DNA of 64,000 nucleotides from Posidonia oceanica (GCA_037176725.1 JAZBRS010000014.1:72584501-72648500); one strand, 5' to 3'. Positions 12,191 through 23,120 are shown, numbered from the stretch's first letter. Notes: generated by a model not told the origin, from the letters alone. Numbers and translations are program-made.

Positions 12191-12487
12191 TTCTCTAGAC
12201 TGCATTGACTTTGTGTCATCTATTTACATTGGATCTTGCATGCTTTCAAAACACATATATTTTCCTTGCATATTCCGTACATGGTTTTCCTAGTTTTCCC
12301 GATTTAATAAATTAGGTGGTGACTCCCTTTCTTTTATTTTACTTTCCTTTTGCATTTGCCTCTATTTTTCGGTGTTTTCGAGTCGAAATCCCTCCTCAGA
12401 ACCAACCGCTAATAGCAACCTAATCTCAGTCGGTGCACGCGAGCTTTGGCATCGTGCATGGACGATCTGATTTTCAGGGTTACTACA

Positions 12488-13570
12488 GTTGCCGCGCGTC
12501 ATCGGCCGTTGGCATGGTCGAGAGCGCAAAGGGACAGCTAGGTAATTCAGCCATGAAGGGAGGAGGTCTGGGAACGTTCCTGATTCCTCAGGCATGCAAA
12601 TGGGTGAGGTGTTTCACCTTTGTGCGCCGAAGAAGATGGACGGAGTTGGAGAAGATGACCGGCGATGGTTTCGTGTGGCAATGGCGAGGTGTGGGAGGCT
12701 TGGGATTGCTCGGGAACACTTGGGAACGCACAAGGGAGGAAGGGGAACACTCTGGGATGCTTGAATTCTCACTGGAGGCTCTCAATTCTGGGTGTGGTGT
12801 CGCAACGTTGATGGGTTCGTGTTGTTTTGTTCGCCGACCAAAGCTAGTGGAGTAGGTGGTGGTAGTGAGGGTGGAGAGAGCGGGTTCTGTGTTGGTGTTT
12901 GCAGGCGAGTAAGTGGAAATGGCAGGGAAGTTACTGGGTTGGCAGGAGAGGATGGCGAAGTCGTGGCTGGCAGAGGTTGCAGGCGGCCAGTCAGCGACTG
13001 CGAGGTGAGCGGGAAGACCACCGACAAGGAGTGGACGTGGTGCCAGGGAAGTAAGTGGGCTTTGGCACCTAGCGCGTGGAGGTAGTGGAAAGTAAGTGCG
13101 GGAGTGGACGTGGTGGTAGGGTGATGGAGGCCGCCAACGACCGGCAGCGGTCGTGTGGGAAAGATTCAAGCGGTGGTCTGAGTTGCAGAAAATCGCTGGT
13201 CTCGCTGGTGACAAACCTAGTCGACGCTTAGAGTGGTGACAGGACTTAGTCGCCCCTGCGAGTGGCGATACAGCGTGCAACCCAGTGGACTGGGCCTGTA
13301 TAGTGAAATTCAAGCCCATTTCCTTGTCCTTGAACCACCTATGGGTTTTAGGCTTTGGGAAGGCTTGTGATGTTGGGTTTTGGGTAATTTGAATGTTTTT
13401 GGGTTGATTTTGAGGGTTTGAGTGTGAAGGAGGTTTAAGTGATATTAGGTCAAGATTTTTGGGTTAGGTTTAGGTGAGGAATTGGGTTTGGTTGGGTTTC
13501 ACCATGCCGCAGTCTAAACAAATCTCCAGAGATCCTCCAACTAAAAGTCTGTCAAAATGGGGTGTCTACA
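12488..13570 (-). repeat. Element E 3' LTR, right part
   Basis: The right end reads GTCAAAATGGGGTGTCTACA, directly followed by the tract GATGCCCCTCCCTGAG. Internal stretches (for example AGGAGGTCTGGGAACGTTC and ACCGGCAGCGG) match the A LTRs at about 19946-19995 and 20527-20537. The left part of the LTR must lie beyond D's 5' end, outside the window. A 243-codon open frame on the minus strand here looks fortuitous. Confidence 0.8.
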
Positions 13571-13716
13571 GATGCCCCTCCCTGAGCGAGGTGAAGCGTA
13601 ACGAGACTGTGGCTCAGGGTTGACAAGACACCCCACCCGACACCGGCAGGAGCACAAATGCTATTGGCGCGAGTCATTTATCCGGTGGATGCACCGAAAG
13701 TCGTGACTCATTGCCG
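13571..13716 (-). promoter_or_regulatory. Polypurine tract and conserved subterminal block, element E
   Basis: Read on the minus strand the sequence ends CTCAGGGAGGGGCATC at the LTR border (13571-13586), the plus-strand primer. The next ~130 bp match the equivalent regions of A, B and D. Confidence 0.78.
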
Positions 13717-13738
13717 CAATGCGAATGCAAATGATTAT

Positions 13739-14300
13739 GAGTTGACAGACTCATTACTGGATAGTTTGGGTTATCAGCCCAGGGAGTTGACGGACTCGTC
13801 GCCGGATAGTTTGGGTTATCGACTCGAAAAAAGGATGCCTGACATTATGATGGATGTCATCTGGGCAGTTAGGGCTACCAGCCCGAAAGAAGAAAGATAG
13901 CTTGTCCTTGCCCGAGGAAGCAAGCAAATGGCTAGAGACGTGCGAAATAGAAGGGGAAAAATGGAGAATGCACGAAAGAAGAGGGGGGCATCTCTTCCAT
14001 TGAGAAAGAAAGCAAGAAAGTAAGCAAGAAAAGGGGCATCTTCTCCTGCCGAGAAAGAAAGCTAAGCAAGAAAAGGGGCACCTTCTCTTGCGGAGAAAGA
14101 AAGCAAAGCAAGAAAAGGGGCATCTTCTCCTGCTGAGAAGAGAAGCAAAGCAAGAAAAGGGGTATCTTTTCCTGCTGAAAAGAAAAGCAAAGCAAGCAAA
14201 GGGGCATCTTTTCCTATTGGGAAGAGAAGCAAAGACAAGCGGGACTTCGTTTGCATGTAGCGAAGTCGTGCAAAGGATGATAATCGGCAAGTTTCGGACT
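13739..14300 (-). repeat. Mixed hairpin repeats, element E
   Basis: It starts with GAGT/ACTC hairpins (13739-13752 and 13784-13797), then has a GCTTGTCCTTGCCCGAGG palindrome like the array in A (about 13899). Next come about seven ~45-60-bp units of AAGCAAGAAAAGGGGCATCT type, each with a short hairpin, such as 14124-14140 (CTTCTC/GAGAAG) and 14166-14182 (CTTTTC/GAAAAG). A 25-nt hairpin lies at 14243-14267 (GACTTCG/CGAAGTC). The open frames through it are repeat artefacts. Confidence 0.8.
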
Positions 14301-15377
14301 TACCGACCAGAAAAGGCATAAAGATAGATGATAGGTTTCGAACCTACCGACCGCAAAAGGGGGAGAAAAAGTGATAAGTTTCGGACTTATCGACCGGAAG
14401 TGATGAGTTTCGGATCATCAGCCGAGGGTTGCAAATGCAGGTGATAAGATATCAGACTTATCGGCCAGAAGTGATGAGTTTTGGATCATCAGTCGAGGGT
14501 TGCAAATGCAGGTGATAAGATATCAGACTTATCGGCCAAAAGTGATGAGTTTTGGATCATCAGCCGGGGGTTGCAAAGGCAGGTGATAAGATATCGGACT
14601 CATCGGCCAGAAGTGATGAGTTTCGGATCATCAGCCGAGGGTTGCAAATGCAGGTGATAAGATATCGGACTTATCAGCCAGAAGTGATGAGTTTTGGATC
14701 ATCAACCGGGGGTTGCAAATGCAGGTGATAAGTTATCGGACTTATCGATAAGAAGTGATGAGTTTCGGATCATCAGCCGAGAAAAAGAAAAAGCAAGTGA
14801 TAAGATATCGGACTTATTGGCAGGAGTGATGAGTTTCGGATCATCAGCCGAGAAAAAGAAAAAGCAAGTGATAAGATATCGAACTTATTGGCCAGGAGTG
14901 ATGAGTTTCGGATCATCAGCCGAGAAAAAGGAAAAGCAAGTGATAAGATATCGGACTTGTCAGCCAGGAGGTGATGAGTTTCAGATCATCAGCCGAGAAA
15001 AAGAAAAAGCAAGTGATAATATATCGGACTTATTGGCCAGGAGGTGATGAGTTTCGAATCATCAGCCGAGGAAAAGAAAAAGCAAGTGATAATATATCAG
15101 ACTTATCGGCCAGGAGTGATGAGTTTCGGATCATCAGCCAAGAAAAAGAAAAAGCAAATGATAAGATATCGAACTTATTGGCCAGGAGGTGATGAGTTTC
15201 GGATCATTAGCTGAGAAAAAGAAAAAGCAAGTGATAAGATATTAGACTTATCGGCCAGGAGGTGATGAGTTTCGGATCATCAGCCGAGGGTTGCAAGTGC
15301 AAATGATAAGATATCGGACTTATCGGCCAGGAAGTGATGAGTTTTGGATCATCAGCCGAGAAAAAGAAAAAGCAAGT
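14301..15377 (-). repeat. Double-hairpin tandem array, element E
   Basis: About 14 tandem units of roughly 70 bp. Each has two mini-hairpins: one with stem GATAAG/CTTATC (for example 14373-14391) and one with stem GATGA/TCATC (for example 14402-14419). The loops share TCGGA and both are followed by a GCC-type tail. The spacers are GAGGGTTGCAAATGCAG early and GAGAAAAAGAAAAAGCAA later, so the array consists of two expanded sub-families. Confidence 0.88.
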
Positions 15378-15380
15378 GAA

Positions 15381-15562
15381 TAAAGTGCTGAACTTAAATG
15401 CAATGCAATATAGTTAAAAATCGAAATTAAATGACATGCTAAATTGATGCAGGACTTGAATGCAAATAAAATAAAGTGCTGAACTTAAATGTAATGCAAT
15501 ATAGTTAAAAATCGAAATTGAATGACATGCTAAACTGATGCAGGACTTGAATGCAAATAAAG
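15381..15562. repeat. 91-bp direct duplication
   Basis: Two near-identical copies of a 91-bp AT-rich unit beginning TAAAGTGCTGAACTTAAATG (15381 and 15472). They lie at the left edge of LTR remnant F. Confidence 0.85.
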
Positions 15563-16904
15563 TTAAATATTGGATTAAAATTCAATGTAATAAGGTAAAA
15601 AAAATAGAGAGTTAAATGAAACTAATAGCACAGTAACCATGGCCATCGACGGGCCATTTGCCGGTGAGGGGGGTGGGTAGCTTGCTGGAGGCTGCCTTCG
15701 ACCTAGGCAGCGGCGCAGCAAGCTCGGGGGAGGTCCAGTGGAGCTCTGCGGGCGAAGAGACAGTGAGCTCGAGCGACGGTAAAGGTGTAGCAGGTCACCG
15801 GAGGAGCGCTGAAGGTTGCCGAAGCTGAAGACGAAAATGCGCTGCTGCGAATCAGAGGACTTCCGGCCAAAAGGAAGGGCCTGGAAGCAAAGGGAGGAGA
15901 TTCTGAGCGCGAGGGGAGCTTTGCCAAGTCGTGACGATGCGCAGGCCACTCTAGCGACGTCGGAGGATCGCGACAGGCGTCGCTCCAACCATTGGTGTTG
16001 CTGGAGTCCTCGGCAGGGCACGGGCGAGTTCCAGGCAAGTTCCTCAGCGTCCAGAGAAGGTGAGGGAGCAATCTGGAGGAGCGAAGGTGGCTGAAGCAGT
16101 GGTGCGCAGTTTTGCTGGCGAACGTTGCCAAGGAAGACGAAGAATCCGGCGAGCGCGGGAAAGACGAAAAGCGAAACAAAATGCACAGGAAAGAAGCGAA
16201 AAAGTAAGAGACGAACATGACAAAGCTCGGGGAAGGAACTATTAATTGAGTGCACGTGCGGAGGAGGCTGCCGACCTCTGGTGGGTTTGGCCGGCAATGT
16301 CGTAGGCAGAGGAGGCACTGGAGGCGGCGGTAGCTGCTCAGCATGATCAGGTTGAGTTGCACGGTGTGCTCCGGAGCTCTGGGAGGAAATAGAATGCTCT
16401 TCTACCCCTCGGCTCTCTCTCTGGAAATTTGGGTGGCTCTCTGCAAAAATCAAAATTCTCTCCCCCTCTCTCACAGTGTGGCTCTCTCTCTGGATGGTGG
16501 CCTTCTTCGGTGGGTGCTGGAGTGGGGAATGGATGGTAAGAGGCTGTGAGTGGATGGTGTGCTGCTGTGTGAATGGGTCTTAGTGTTTTAGGAAATGGGT
16601 TGTTGCTGCTGCGTGTGTGGATTCTGGTGAATTGCTGAAGCCAAAAAAAGACCGGTCAATTGTGGTGAATTGCTGTGGGTTTTGTTGCAGTGATCCCAAG
16701 TGGGAAGGAATGGCAGGGATAAGATTGCTGTCGCCTCCTCTGTCAGGCCGGCAAGGCGGTGAAGGGGTTCTATGAGAGAGGCAAGTGGTGGAGGAGTAAG
16801 TGAGATGGGAGGGGAAGTTAGTGTGGTGGAAGGCTGTGCTGGTGAGGAAGGAGGCCGTGAAGTTGGAGAGGAAGGAGGAGGAGGCAGGTGTTGTTGCAGC
16901 TGCT

Positions 16905-17345
16905 AGTGCGCGGGCTTGGCGAAGAAAGAAAGAAAGGAAAGAAAGAAGGAGAGGAGAGGAAAGGAGTGGGCTAGGCCTAATGGAGAGAAAAGAGAAAAAA
17001 AGAAAGAAAAGAAAGAAAGGAAGAGGGAGTGGGTCGGGTTGAAGAAGAGGAGATGAAAACGAAAGAAAGAAAGAAAGAAAGGAAGAACGAAAGAAAGAGA
17101 GGAAGGAGAAAAAGAAAAAAAGAAGATGGGCTTGTGGGCTTGGGCTGAAGGAGAAGAAAGAAAAGAAAAGAAAGGAAGAGAAAGAAAGAAAGGAAGAAAG
17201 AAAGGAGGAAAGAAGAAGAAGAAGAAGAGAGAAGAAAGGTGGGCTTGGGCTTGGTTTTTTGAAGAAGAAAAAGGAAAAGAGAAAGAAAAGAAAAAAGGAT
17301 GGGCTTGGGCTTGAAGAAGAAAAAAGGGGAAAGAAAGAAGAAAAG
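16905..17345. repeat. Purine-rich low-complexity tract
   Basis: GAAAGAAAGAAAGGAAGAA-type sequence with almost no pyrimidines on the + strand. It gives long Lys/Glu-rich and, on the other strand, Phe/Leu/Ser-rich open frames that I do not regard as genes. Confidence 0.85.
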
Positions 17346-17766
17346 AAAGATGAAAAGGGGCTTTTGAGAGTGGATTTGGTTTGGAAAATAATGGGTTTGG
17401 TTGTGGGTTTTGGAGAATACCAACAACACAGTTTGTCAAAAAAATGGGGTGTCTACATAAGTGACTGTAGTAATCCTGTAATTCGGATTGTCCATGCACG
17501 ATGCGAAAGCTCGCGTGCACCGATCGGAATTAGGTTCACTATATGTGGGTGAATCCGAGGAGGAAACTCGACTCAAAAGACATTGAAAACAGAGATGAAA
17601 ATCAAAGGGAAAAAGAGAAAAGGGAGTTGCCACCTAATTTTATTAAAATCGAAAAAAAACTAGGAAAAATGGATAAAGAACGTGCAAGGAAAGCTAATGC
17701 CATTAGAAAGCATGCGAAAACAATGCAGATGCGCGACACAAGGTCGATGCGGCCCAGAGAAGGGTA

Positions 17767-17856
17767 AGGACTCCTGTTACGTGCGGGGAAGGTTTTAGGC
17801 ACCCCCGACACGCCCGAGAAATCGATCTTTCTAGGCTTTCTCGCTCGCATACGCAG
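17767..17856 (-). promoter_or_regulatory. Conserved R/U5 leader block, A 3' LTR
   Basis: This is the reverse-strand copy of the block in the D and B LTRs: GGACTCCTGTTACGTGCGGG, a hairpin-forming GGTTTTAGGCACCCCC stretch, then AATCGATCTTTCTAGGC. One hairpin base has changed (GGTTTTAGG against GGTGTTAGG elsewhere). Confidence 0.7.
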
Positions 17857-18989
17857 GAATATTGGCAACTGCTTGCCTTTTAATGTACACCCGAAGGCGA
17901 CAGATGCTATGCATGCCTAATGCTTTAAATACCTAAGTGCCTGGATGCAATGCAAGGGGAATTAAACGTGCAACCTATAAGCTCAGAAACGCTGCTAGGG
18001 TTCTGAATGGGCAAGCCTTGGTTTGTAAGAACGCCTAAGTAGTAAGCATCACTGCCTTAATGCAGATGCAAGCGATAAAACAAAACATCGAAGCAAACAA
18101 TGCAATGAAAGCAACATGCAAGGGAAAACGAAGGCAGGCGAGCAAAACGGTGCAAAGGCAAGCGATATGCAAAAGAAAACAAATGCAGCACGCAAAACGA
18201 TGCAAATGCTAGCGGTATGCAAATAAAACATAGCGGGCACGCAAAACGAGACTTAGGAAACCAGGATGCAAATAAAACAAGCTAAATGGGCGAAATGCAA
18301 TACGGCAAGTGGGGGATAAGGGCTGCTGTATGGCCTGCAGAGTGAGTTGCCGACCATCTGGGCAACCAGACTGATCGTCAGTAACACAGGCGGCGGCAGA
18401 GGTCGCCTCTAGAGGCGGCGGCCAGACCATGTAGAGTCCAGACAGAGGCTTATCGCCCCGGCGAAGCTAGCAAACTTAACCAAAATGCAAAAGCGGTTGC
18501 ATGGCAGCACAGGGGGCATGCCAGAAAGCAAAACGATGCATGCAAGTCCTAAAATGGCCGCGACACAAGGCGGCAAAACAGCGGCGAGGTGGCTGCCTGA
18601 AACAAGGGCCTAGCCGCTGGTCACAGAGGCGGTTGCATGAGTTACCTCTCTGACTGGCGGCGGCCATTGTTACAGACCTCCCAAAACAGTGAGCTCATGT
18701 AGGAGATTAAGGCATGCAAGTAACTCAAAAACATGCGAATGATTATATGCAACTAAAGATGGTATATCAGGGTATGCAAGCAAGCTATTAGATGGGGAAT
18801 GGGTGCATGGGTTGCCGGTTACAGCGGCCCAAAATTGGCTGGAAGAACTGCCAGAGTTTGCAGGTGAGTCACCGCCAAGGACGGCGACTCAATCTACAAC
18901 CCCGTGTTCCAGACAGCCAACTTCTGGGCTAGATCTGGAACCCATGCGATGCAAGAAATCAAAACAAATGATGCAAATCTGCAGAGGAA

Positions 18990-19440
18990 ACATCCACGAA
19001 TGCAAGCAAAGTAACAGCGAGCCAAACGGGGGTCTGGGCAACGAGACACGCCGACGCAAAGTCGGGCCGACGGTCTGCTGAGTTGCAGTCAGTCGCCTCT
19101 TGGAGAGGCGGCCAGACTGCAAATGAACCAGACTGAACGGTCGACTTTGGAGCGAAGCCCCGCACCCGACGCACAAGCAAACAGAGATTTAAGCATGCAA
19201 GATTAAAGCTGAAACATCCACGATTGCAAGGAAACTAACAGTGAGCCAAACGGGGGTCTGGGCAATGAGGTACGTCGACGCAAAGTCGGACCGACGATCT
19301 GCTGAGTTGTAGTCAGTTGCCCCTTGGAGAGGCGGCTAGATTGCAAACCAATCAGACCGAACGACCGACTTTGGAGCCAAGTCCCACTACCGACACACAA
19401 GCAAACACAGATCTAAGCATGCAAGATTAAAGCTAAAACA
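18990..19440. repeat. 225-bp tandem duplication in the A LTR
   Basis: GAGCCAAACGGGGGTCTGGG occurs at 19018 and again at 19243. The flanking ~225 bp are repeated with moderate divergence. The same pair is present in the 5' LTR (about 58053 and 58278), so the duplication predates A's insertion. Confidence 0.85.
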
Positions 19441-20856
19441 TCGACGCACATGCAGGAACAATCAGAATGCAAAAAGATGGGCTAGGCCGCTAGGGATGTC
19501 GGCCCAAAGTCGGGGCCGACGGCAGCTGCTCTGCAGCTAGTCGCTGCCTCAAGCGGCGCCCAACCTGGAAGTCCAGTGGACTTCACCGGTGAACTACGCC
19601 ATCCACACAGTGGGGAAGAGGCTAGCGATGACTGGGGAATGTCCGTGACGTTCCCACGGTCCTAACCATGCCTTCGGCATGGCGTGAGGTGGCCCAGATC
19701 GCTCCACCCACCTCCGCCCTTTTTGCGCCGCCGTGGCCGTCGGAGGCTGGCCGCTCGTGTGGCCAACGACCCGAAAACTGGGCTGGGAGGCATCGTGGCA
19801 TTGGGGAGGAGGCTTGGAAGTGCATGCCGAACGAGGAGAGGGGACGACGCCCCTTTTCCCACCTCCACCGAGGCCTGCCGGCGATGCCGTGCCAGCACAG
19901 CCACTGGGGCAGCTGAGGGCACGAGAGGAGAAACGGCCAAGGTGGCTGCGAAGGAGGAAGGTCCAGGAACGTTCTCGGACCCTCAGAGAAGCAGGGGGAT
20001 GAGAGGACCAACCTGGAGCGCTCGCCGGAGTTGCAGCAAAGGAGGTGGAAAGCTGCTTACCGATGCGACTTTGGAGGCAAATTACGGGCAGAGGAAGGCG
20101 CGGCGTTGCTCGCCAAAGGTTGGGGATCACTCTCAGATGCAAGGGCTGCGCACAGGTGCTCTCGAATTGCAGGTGTGATGACTGGAGAGTGAATGCCGGT
20201 CTGTGGAAGTTACTGCCACGCACTGGTTTTGTTCAAAGAGGAAAGAGAAAGGGGAAGCGACGGCGTGGCAGCGGAGGCCAGAGGCGGGCTGTGAGGGGGC
20301 GCGGGAGCCAAGGGCGGTCAGAGGTGGTGGCAGGGGGGACGATGAAGTCGTCGATGGCAGGCCGGTGGCAGGGAGTTCGGCGGAGTTGTAGTGAGGGCTG
20401 AGTCTGCAAGAAGGCCGCCGGCGGAGGACGGTGACTGGTGGTAGGGAGTTACTCACGTTTGGCACATAGTGCGTGGCTGTAGCGACGAGTAACTCTAGAG
20501 GGGACGGGTGTGGCAGGCGGCGATGACCGGCAGCGGCTGTGGCAAGGAAGCTTGGGCGGTGGTTCTGAGTTGCAGAAAGTCACCGCAGCACCTGGTGCCT
20601 AACTCAGTCGCCACCAATACTGACGACAGAGTTCAGACCTCAGTCGCCTGTGCCTGTGGCGCCTAGACGTGCAATTCAGTGGCTGGGCTGCAAATGGGCT
20701 TGCGCTTAGGTCAGTTATGAATTGGAATTGGGCTTGGAAAATAGGTGGTTTTGGGTTGGATTTGGGTAAGGTTTTGGAACGGGTTTGGCAATACCTTCCT
20801 CCGAGCCAACTTCCAGCAATTCCACCTAAAAGGCCTGTCAAAACGAGGTGTCTATA

Positions 20857-21000
20857 GATGCCCCTCCCTGAGCAAGGTCAAGTGAAGTGAGACCGTGGCT
20901 TAGGGTAGACAAGACACCCTGCCTGACACCGGTACGAGCGCAGAGGCTGTTGTAGGCATGAGTCATTTATTCGGTGGATACACCGAAAATCATGACCCGT
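20857..21000 (-). promoter_or_regulatory. Polypurine tract and conserved subterminal block, element A
   Basis: The minus strand reads GCTCAGGGAGGGGCATC into the 3' LTR (20857-20873). The adjoining ~130 bp match the corresponding block in B, D and E (GACAAGACACCC, then CGGTGGATACACCGAAAATC). Confidence 0.8.
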
Positions 21001-21360
21001 TGCCAGGATGTGAATGCAGATGCAATGCTGGAATGGTGCTGATACGAATGCTGATGCAATGTAGATGCGAATGCCGGTGCAATGCGGATGCCATGCCGAT
21101 GCAATGCTGATGTTGAACCAAAAATACACCAATGCATGATGTTATGCATGAAGGGATGCTGTGCCGATGCATGGTGATGCAAAGTGATGCAAATGCAGCT
21201 ATCTAGCATGGGATGTCGGTGCAGTGCAGTGTGATGCGTGCTGATGCAGTGCGATGCAAAGAAAGTAGAAAGGGGTGCAATGCAATGCGACAAGTCGAGT
21301 CCGACTTGCGTAAAAGCGGCTCTGGACAAGACTAATGTGCTTGTCACCTGCGACGCCAGA
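21001..21360 (-). repeat. GATGCAATGC-type simple repeat, element A
   Basis: Degenerate repeats of GATGCNATGC with interspersed variants. Similar but shorter stretches follow the subterminal block in B (33060-33140). No gene was seen. Confidence 0.7.
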
Positions 21361-23120
21361 CATGCTAACGGATGTCATCCCAGCAGTTAGGGCTGCCAGC
21401 CCGAGAGAGAAAAAGGGGCACGACACCGAAGGCAGCGAACGAAATGCCACTAGTATCGGGAAAGGACACTTGACATTTGACGGTTGTTGATCAAGCAGTT
21501 AGGGTTGCCAACCTAGAAAAGCAAAGGGTTTTGACAATTTGACGAGTGTCAACTGAGTAGTTAGGGCTGCCAGCCCGTAGGGGAACTGGTGCAGCTTGTC
21601 CTTGCCTGAGGAAGCAAGCAAGCGGCCAGAGCCGCGCAAGGGGGTAGGATTCCCAAAGCGTGCAGGAGGAGAGACATCTCTTTTGGCCAAACTGGAAGGC
21701 AAGCAAGAAAGGAAGAAAGGGGGAAGGCAAGCAGGGGCATCGTCCGCATGGAGCGATGCCATGCAAGGGCTGATCCTCGCATGAGGATACAGGGAAGGAC
21801 TCCGAGCACGGGGTCCGAGAAGAGCTTGTCCTCGCCCGAGGAAGCAAGCACGGTCTTCGTGCGGACGGAGCCGGAAAAGGCTTGTCCACGCTTGAGGAAG
21901 TAAGCGGGGGATTCCGCACAGACGGAATCCGAGGGGGGGCTTGTCCTCGCCTGAGGAAGCAAGCGGGGTCTGATCCTCACCTGAGGAAATAGACAGGCGA
22001 CTTCGTCCGCACGGAGCGAAGTCACCAAGGGGGCTTGTCCCCGACCGGGGAAGTGAGCGGGCCTGATCCACGCCCGAGGAAACAGGGGGGACTTCGTCTG
22101 CATGGAGCGAAGTCGCAGGGGGGCTTGTCCTCACACGAGGAAGCAAGCAGGCTCCTCCTCGCCCGAGGAAGCAAGCAGGCGGGGCTCCGTCTACATAGAG
22201 CAGAGTCATGCGGAAGGAAAGAAGAAAGAGGCTTGTCCTTGCCCGAGGAAGCAAGTGGAGTCGTGCGAAAAGGAAAAAGGCTTGTCCTCGCCCGAGGAAG
22301 CAAGTGGGAGGGGAAGAAGAAAGAGGCTTGTCCTCGCCTGAGGAAGCATGCAGGCGGGACCCCGTACCGCATGGAGCAGAGTCGCGCAAAAAGGAAAAAA
22401 GCTTGTCCTCACCCGAGGAAGCAAGCGGGAGGGTAAGAAGAAAGAGGCTTGTCCTCGCCCGAGGACGCAAGCAGGCGGGACCCCGTCCGCGCAGAGCATA
22501 GTCAGGCGAAAAGGAAAAAGGAAGCTTGTCCTCACCCGAGGAAGCAAGCAAGAGGGGAAGGCAAGACTCCAAGAACGTGCGAGGGAAGAGAGGCATCTCC
22601 TCTGGCCGAACTAGAAGGCAAGCGAGAGAGAAAGAAATGGGGAGGGCAAGCGGGGGCATCGTTCACACGGAGCGAAGCCACGCAAAGGTTGATTCTTGCA
22701 CGAGGATATAGGGAAGGACTTCGAGCATACAGGGTCCGAGAAGAGCTTGTCCTCGCCCAAAGAAGCAAGCACGGGACTTCGTCTGCACGGAGCGAGGTCA
22801 CCGAAGGGGGCTTGTCCTTGCACGAGGAAGCAAGCGGGGCACGCATACGCTTGTCCTCAGCCGAGGAACAAGCGGGCCTGATCCTTGCCAGAGGAAAACA
22901 GGGAACTCCATCCGCACGGAGCTGCGCTGGTGCTTGTCCTCGCCCGAGGAAGCAAGCGGGGCTGATCCTTGCAAGAGGAAACAGACAGGGGCTCCGTCCA
23001 CATGGAGCCTAGTAGGGCTTGTCCTCACCCGAGGAAGCAAGCGGACCTGACCTCGCACAAGGAAATAGGTAGAGGACCTCATCCGCACGGAGTGAAGTCA
23101 CGCAAAGAGAAAGAAAGGGG
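21361..23120 (-). repeat. Two-type hairpin array, element A
   Basis: About 18 or more copies of GCTTGTCCTCGCCCGAGGAA(GCAAGC), an interrupted palindrome (CCTCG/CGAGG inside GCTTG/CAAGC). They alternate with hairpins whose stem differs between copies: 21736-21760 (GGCATCG/CGATGCC), 21909-21930 (GGATTCCG/CGGAATCC), 21999-22023 (GACTTCG/CGAAGTC). The array begins with GATGTCATC and GGGCTGCCAGCCC motifs like those in B. The open frames through it (up to 386 codons) change frame with every indel and I reject them as genes. Confidence 0.88.

Larger units (their letters stand above)
8036..12487 (+). mobile_element. Element D: 3' part of a Tat-like Ty3/Gypsy element
   Basis: Only the 3' end is present: a hairpin-rich internal region (8036-9362), a conserved block next to the polypurine tract, and a complete 3' LTR (9510-12487). 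The 5' part lies left of element C, outside the window. Its LTR belongs to the same family as the LTRs of A in the opposite orientation. D interrupts the 3' LTR of element E at 12487/12488. GTTGC at 12488-12492 is the candidate right copy of its target duplication. Confidence 0.8.
9510..12487 (+). repeat. Element D 3' LTR (2978 bp)
   Basis: It starts TGTAGACACCCCATTTTGAC right after the polypurine tract and ends GGTTACTACA. The right end is the reverse complement of the left ends of A's LTRs (same GTGCACGCGAGCTTTG segment). It carries a TATA-like motif and the conserved R/U5 block. The small open frames inside are not conserved with the other copies and I do not call them genes. Confidence 0.85.
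12488..15377 (-). mobile_element. Element E: 3' part of a Tat-like element, minus strand
   Basis: The 3' LTR (12488-13570, cut on the left by D) is followed by a polypurine tract on the minus strand and by hairpin-rich internal sequence up to 15377. No coding domain is left. At 15377/15378 it meets an unrelated-looking LTR end (F) without PBS or leader, so a deletion or recombination junction is likely. Confidence 0.7.
15378..17457 (-). repeat. LTR remnant F (right end only)
   Basis: It ends in AAATGGGGTGTCTACA (to 17457), the standard right end of minus-oriented LTRs in this window, but no polypurine tract follows. It is therefore the outer end of a 5' LTR. The layout (AT-rich with ATGCAA, then GC-rich at 15640-16330, then a purine tract) resembles the 5.8-kb B-type LTR, although sequence similarity is weak by eye. 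The left part, PBS and leader are missing, so the left boundary is a guess. Confidence 0.5.
17466..20856 (-). repeat. Element A 3' LTR (3391 bp)
   Basis: It runs from TGTAGTAATCCTG to GAGGTGTCTATA (the terminal CA has decayed to TA), followed by the polypurine tract. It aligns throughout with 56518-59634. By eye the first ~240 bp differ at roughly one position in fifteen, clearly more than the B pair. GC-rich segments yield many overlapping open frames in both strands, none conserved. Confidence 0.88.

Noticed and set aside
12588..13319. 243-codon minus-strand frame in E's LTR
   Set aside because: It lies in LTR sequence with GC-rich composition; no domain, and the frame is not kept in the homologous A LTRs.
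14301..15377. CRISPR-like array of regularly spaced repeats
   Set aside because: The spacers are themselves repeated and near identical, the units are tandem, and the context is a plant retrotransposon.
15575..16474. 299-codon Ser/Pro/Leu-rich minus-strand frame
   Set aside because: It lies in the GC-rich part of LTR remnant F and overlaps another 219-codon frame. No recognisable domain or start context.
16903..17520. Phe/Leu/Ser-rich 'membrane protein' frames
   Set aside because: They are the complement of a GAAAG-type purine tract.
21499..22659. 386-codon minus-strand frame with repeated GEDK/SSGEDKL motifs
   Set aside because: It is translation of the hairpin array. Overlapping frames on both strands are equally long, and the repeat unit explains them.
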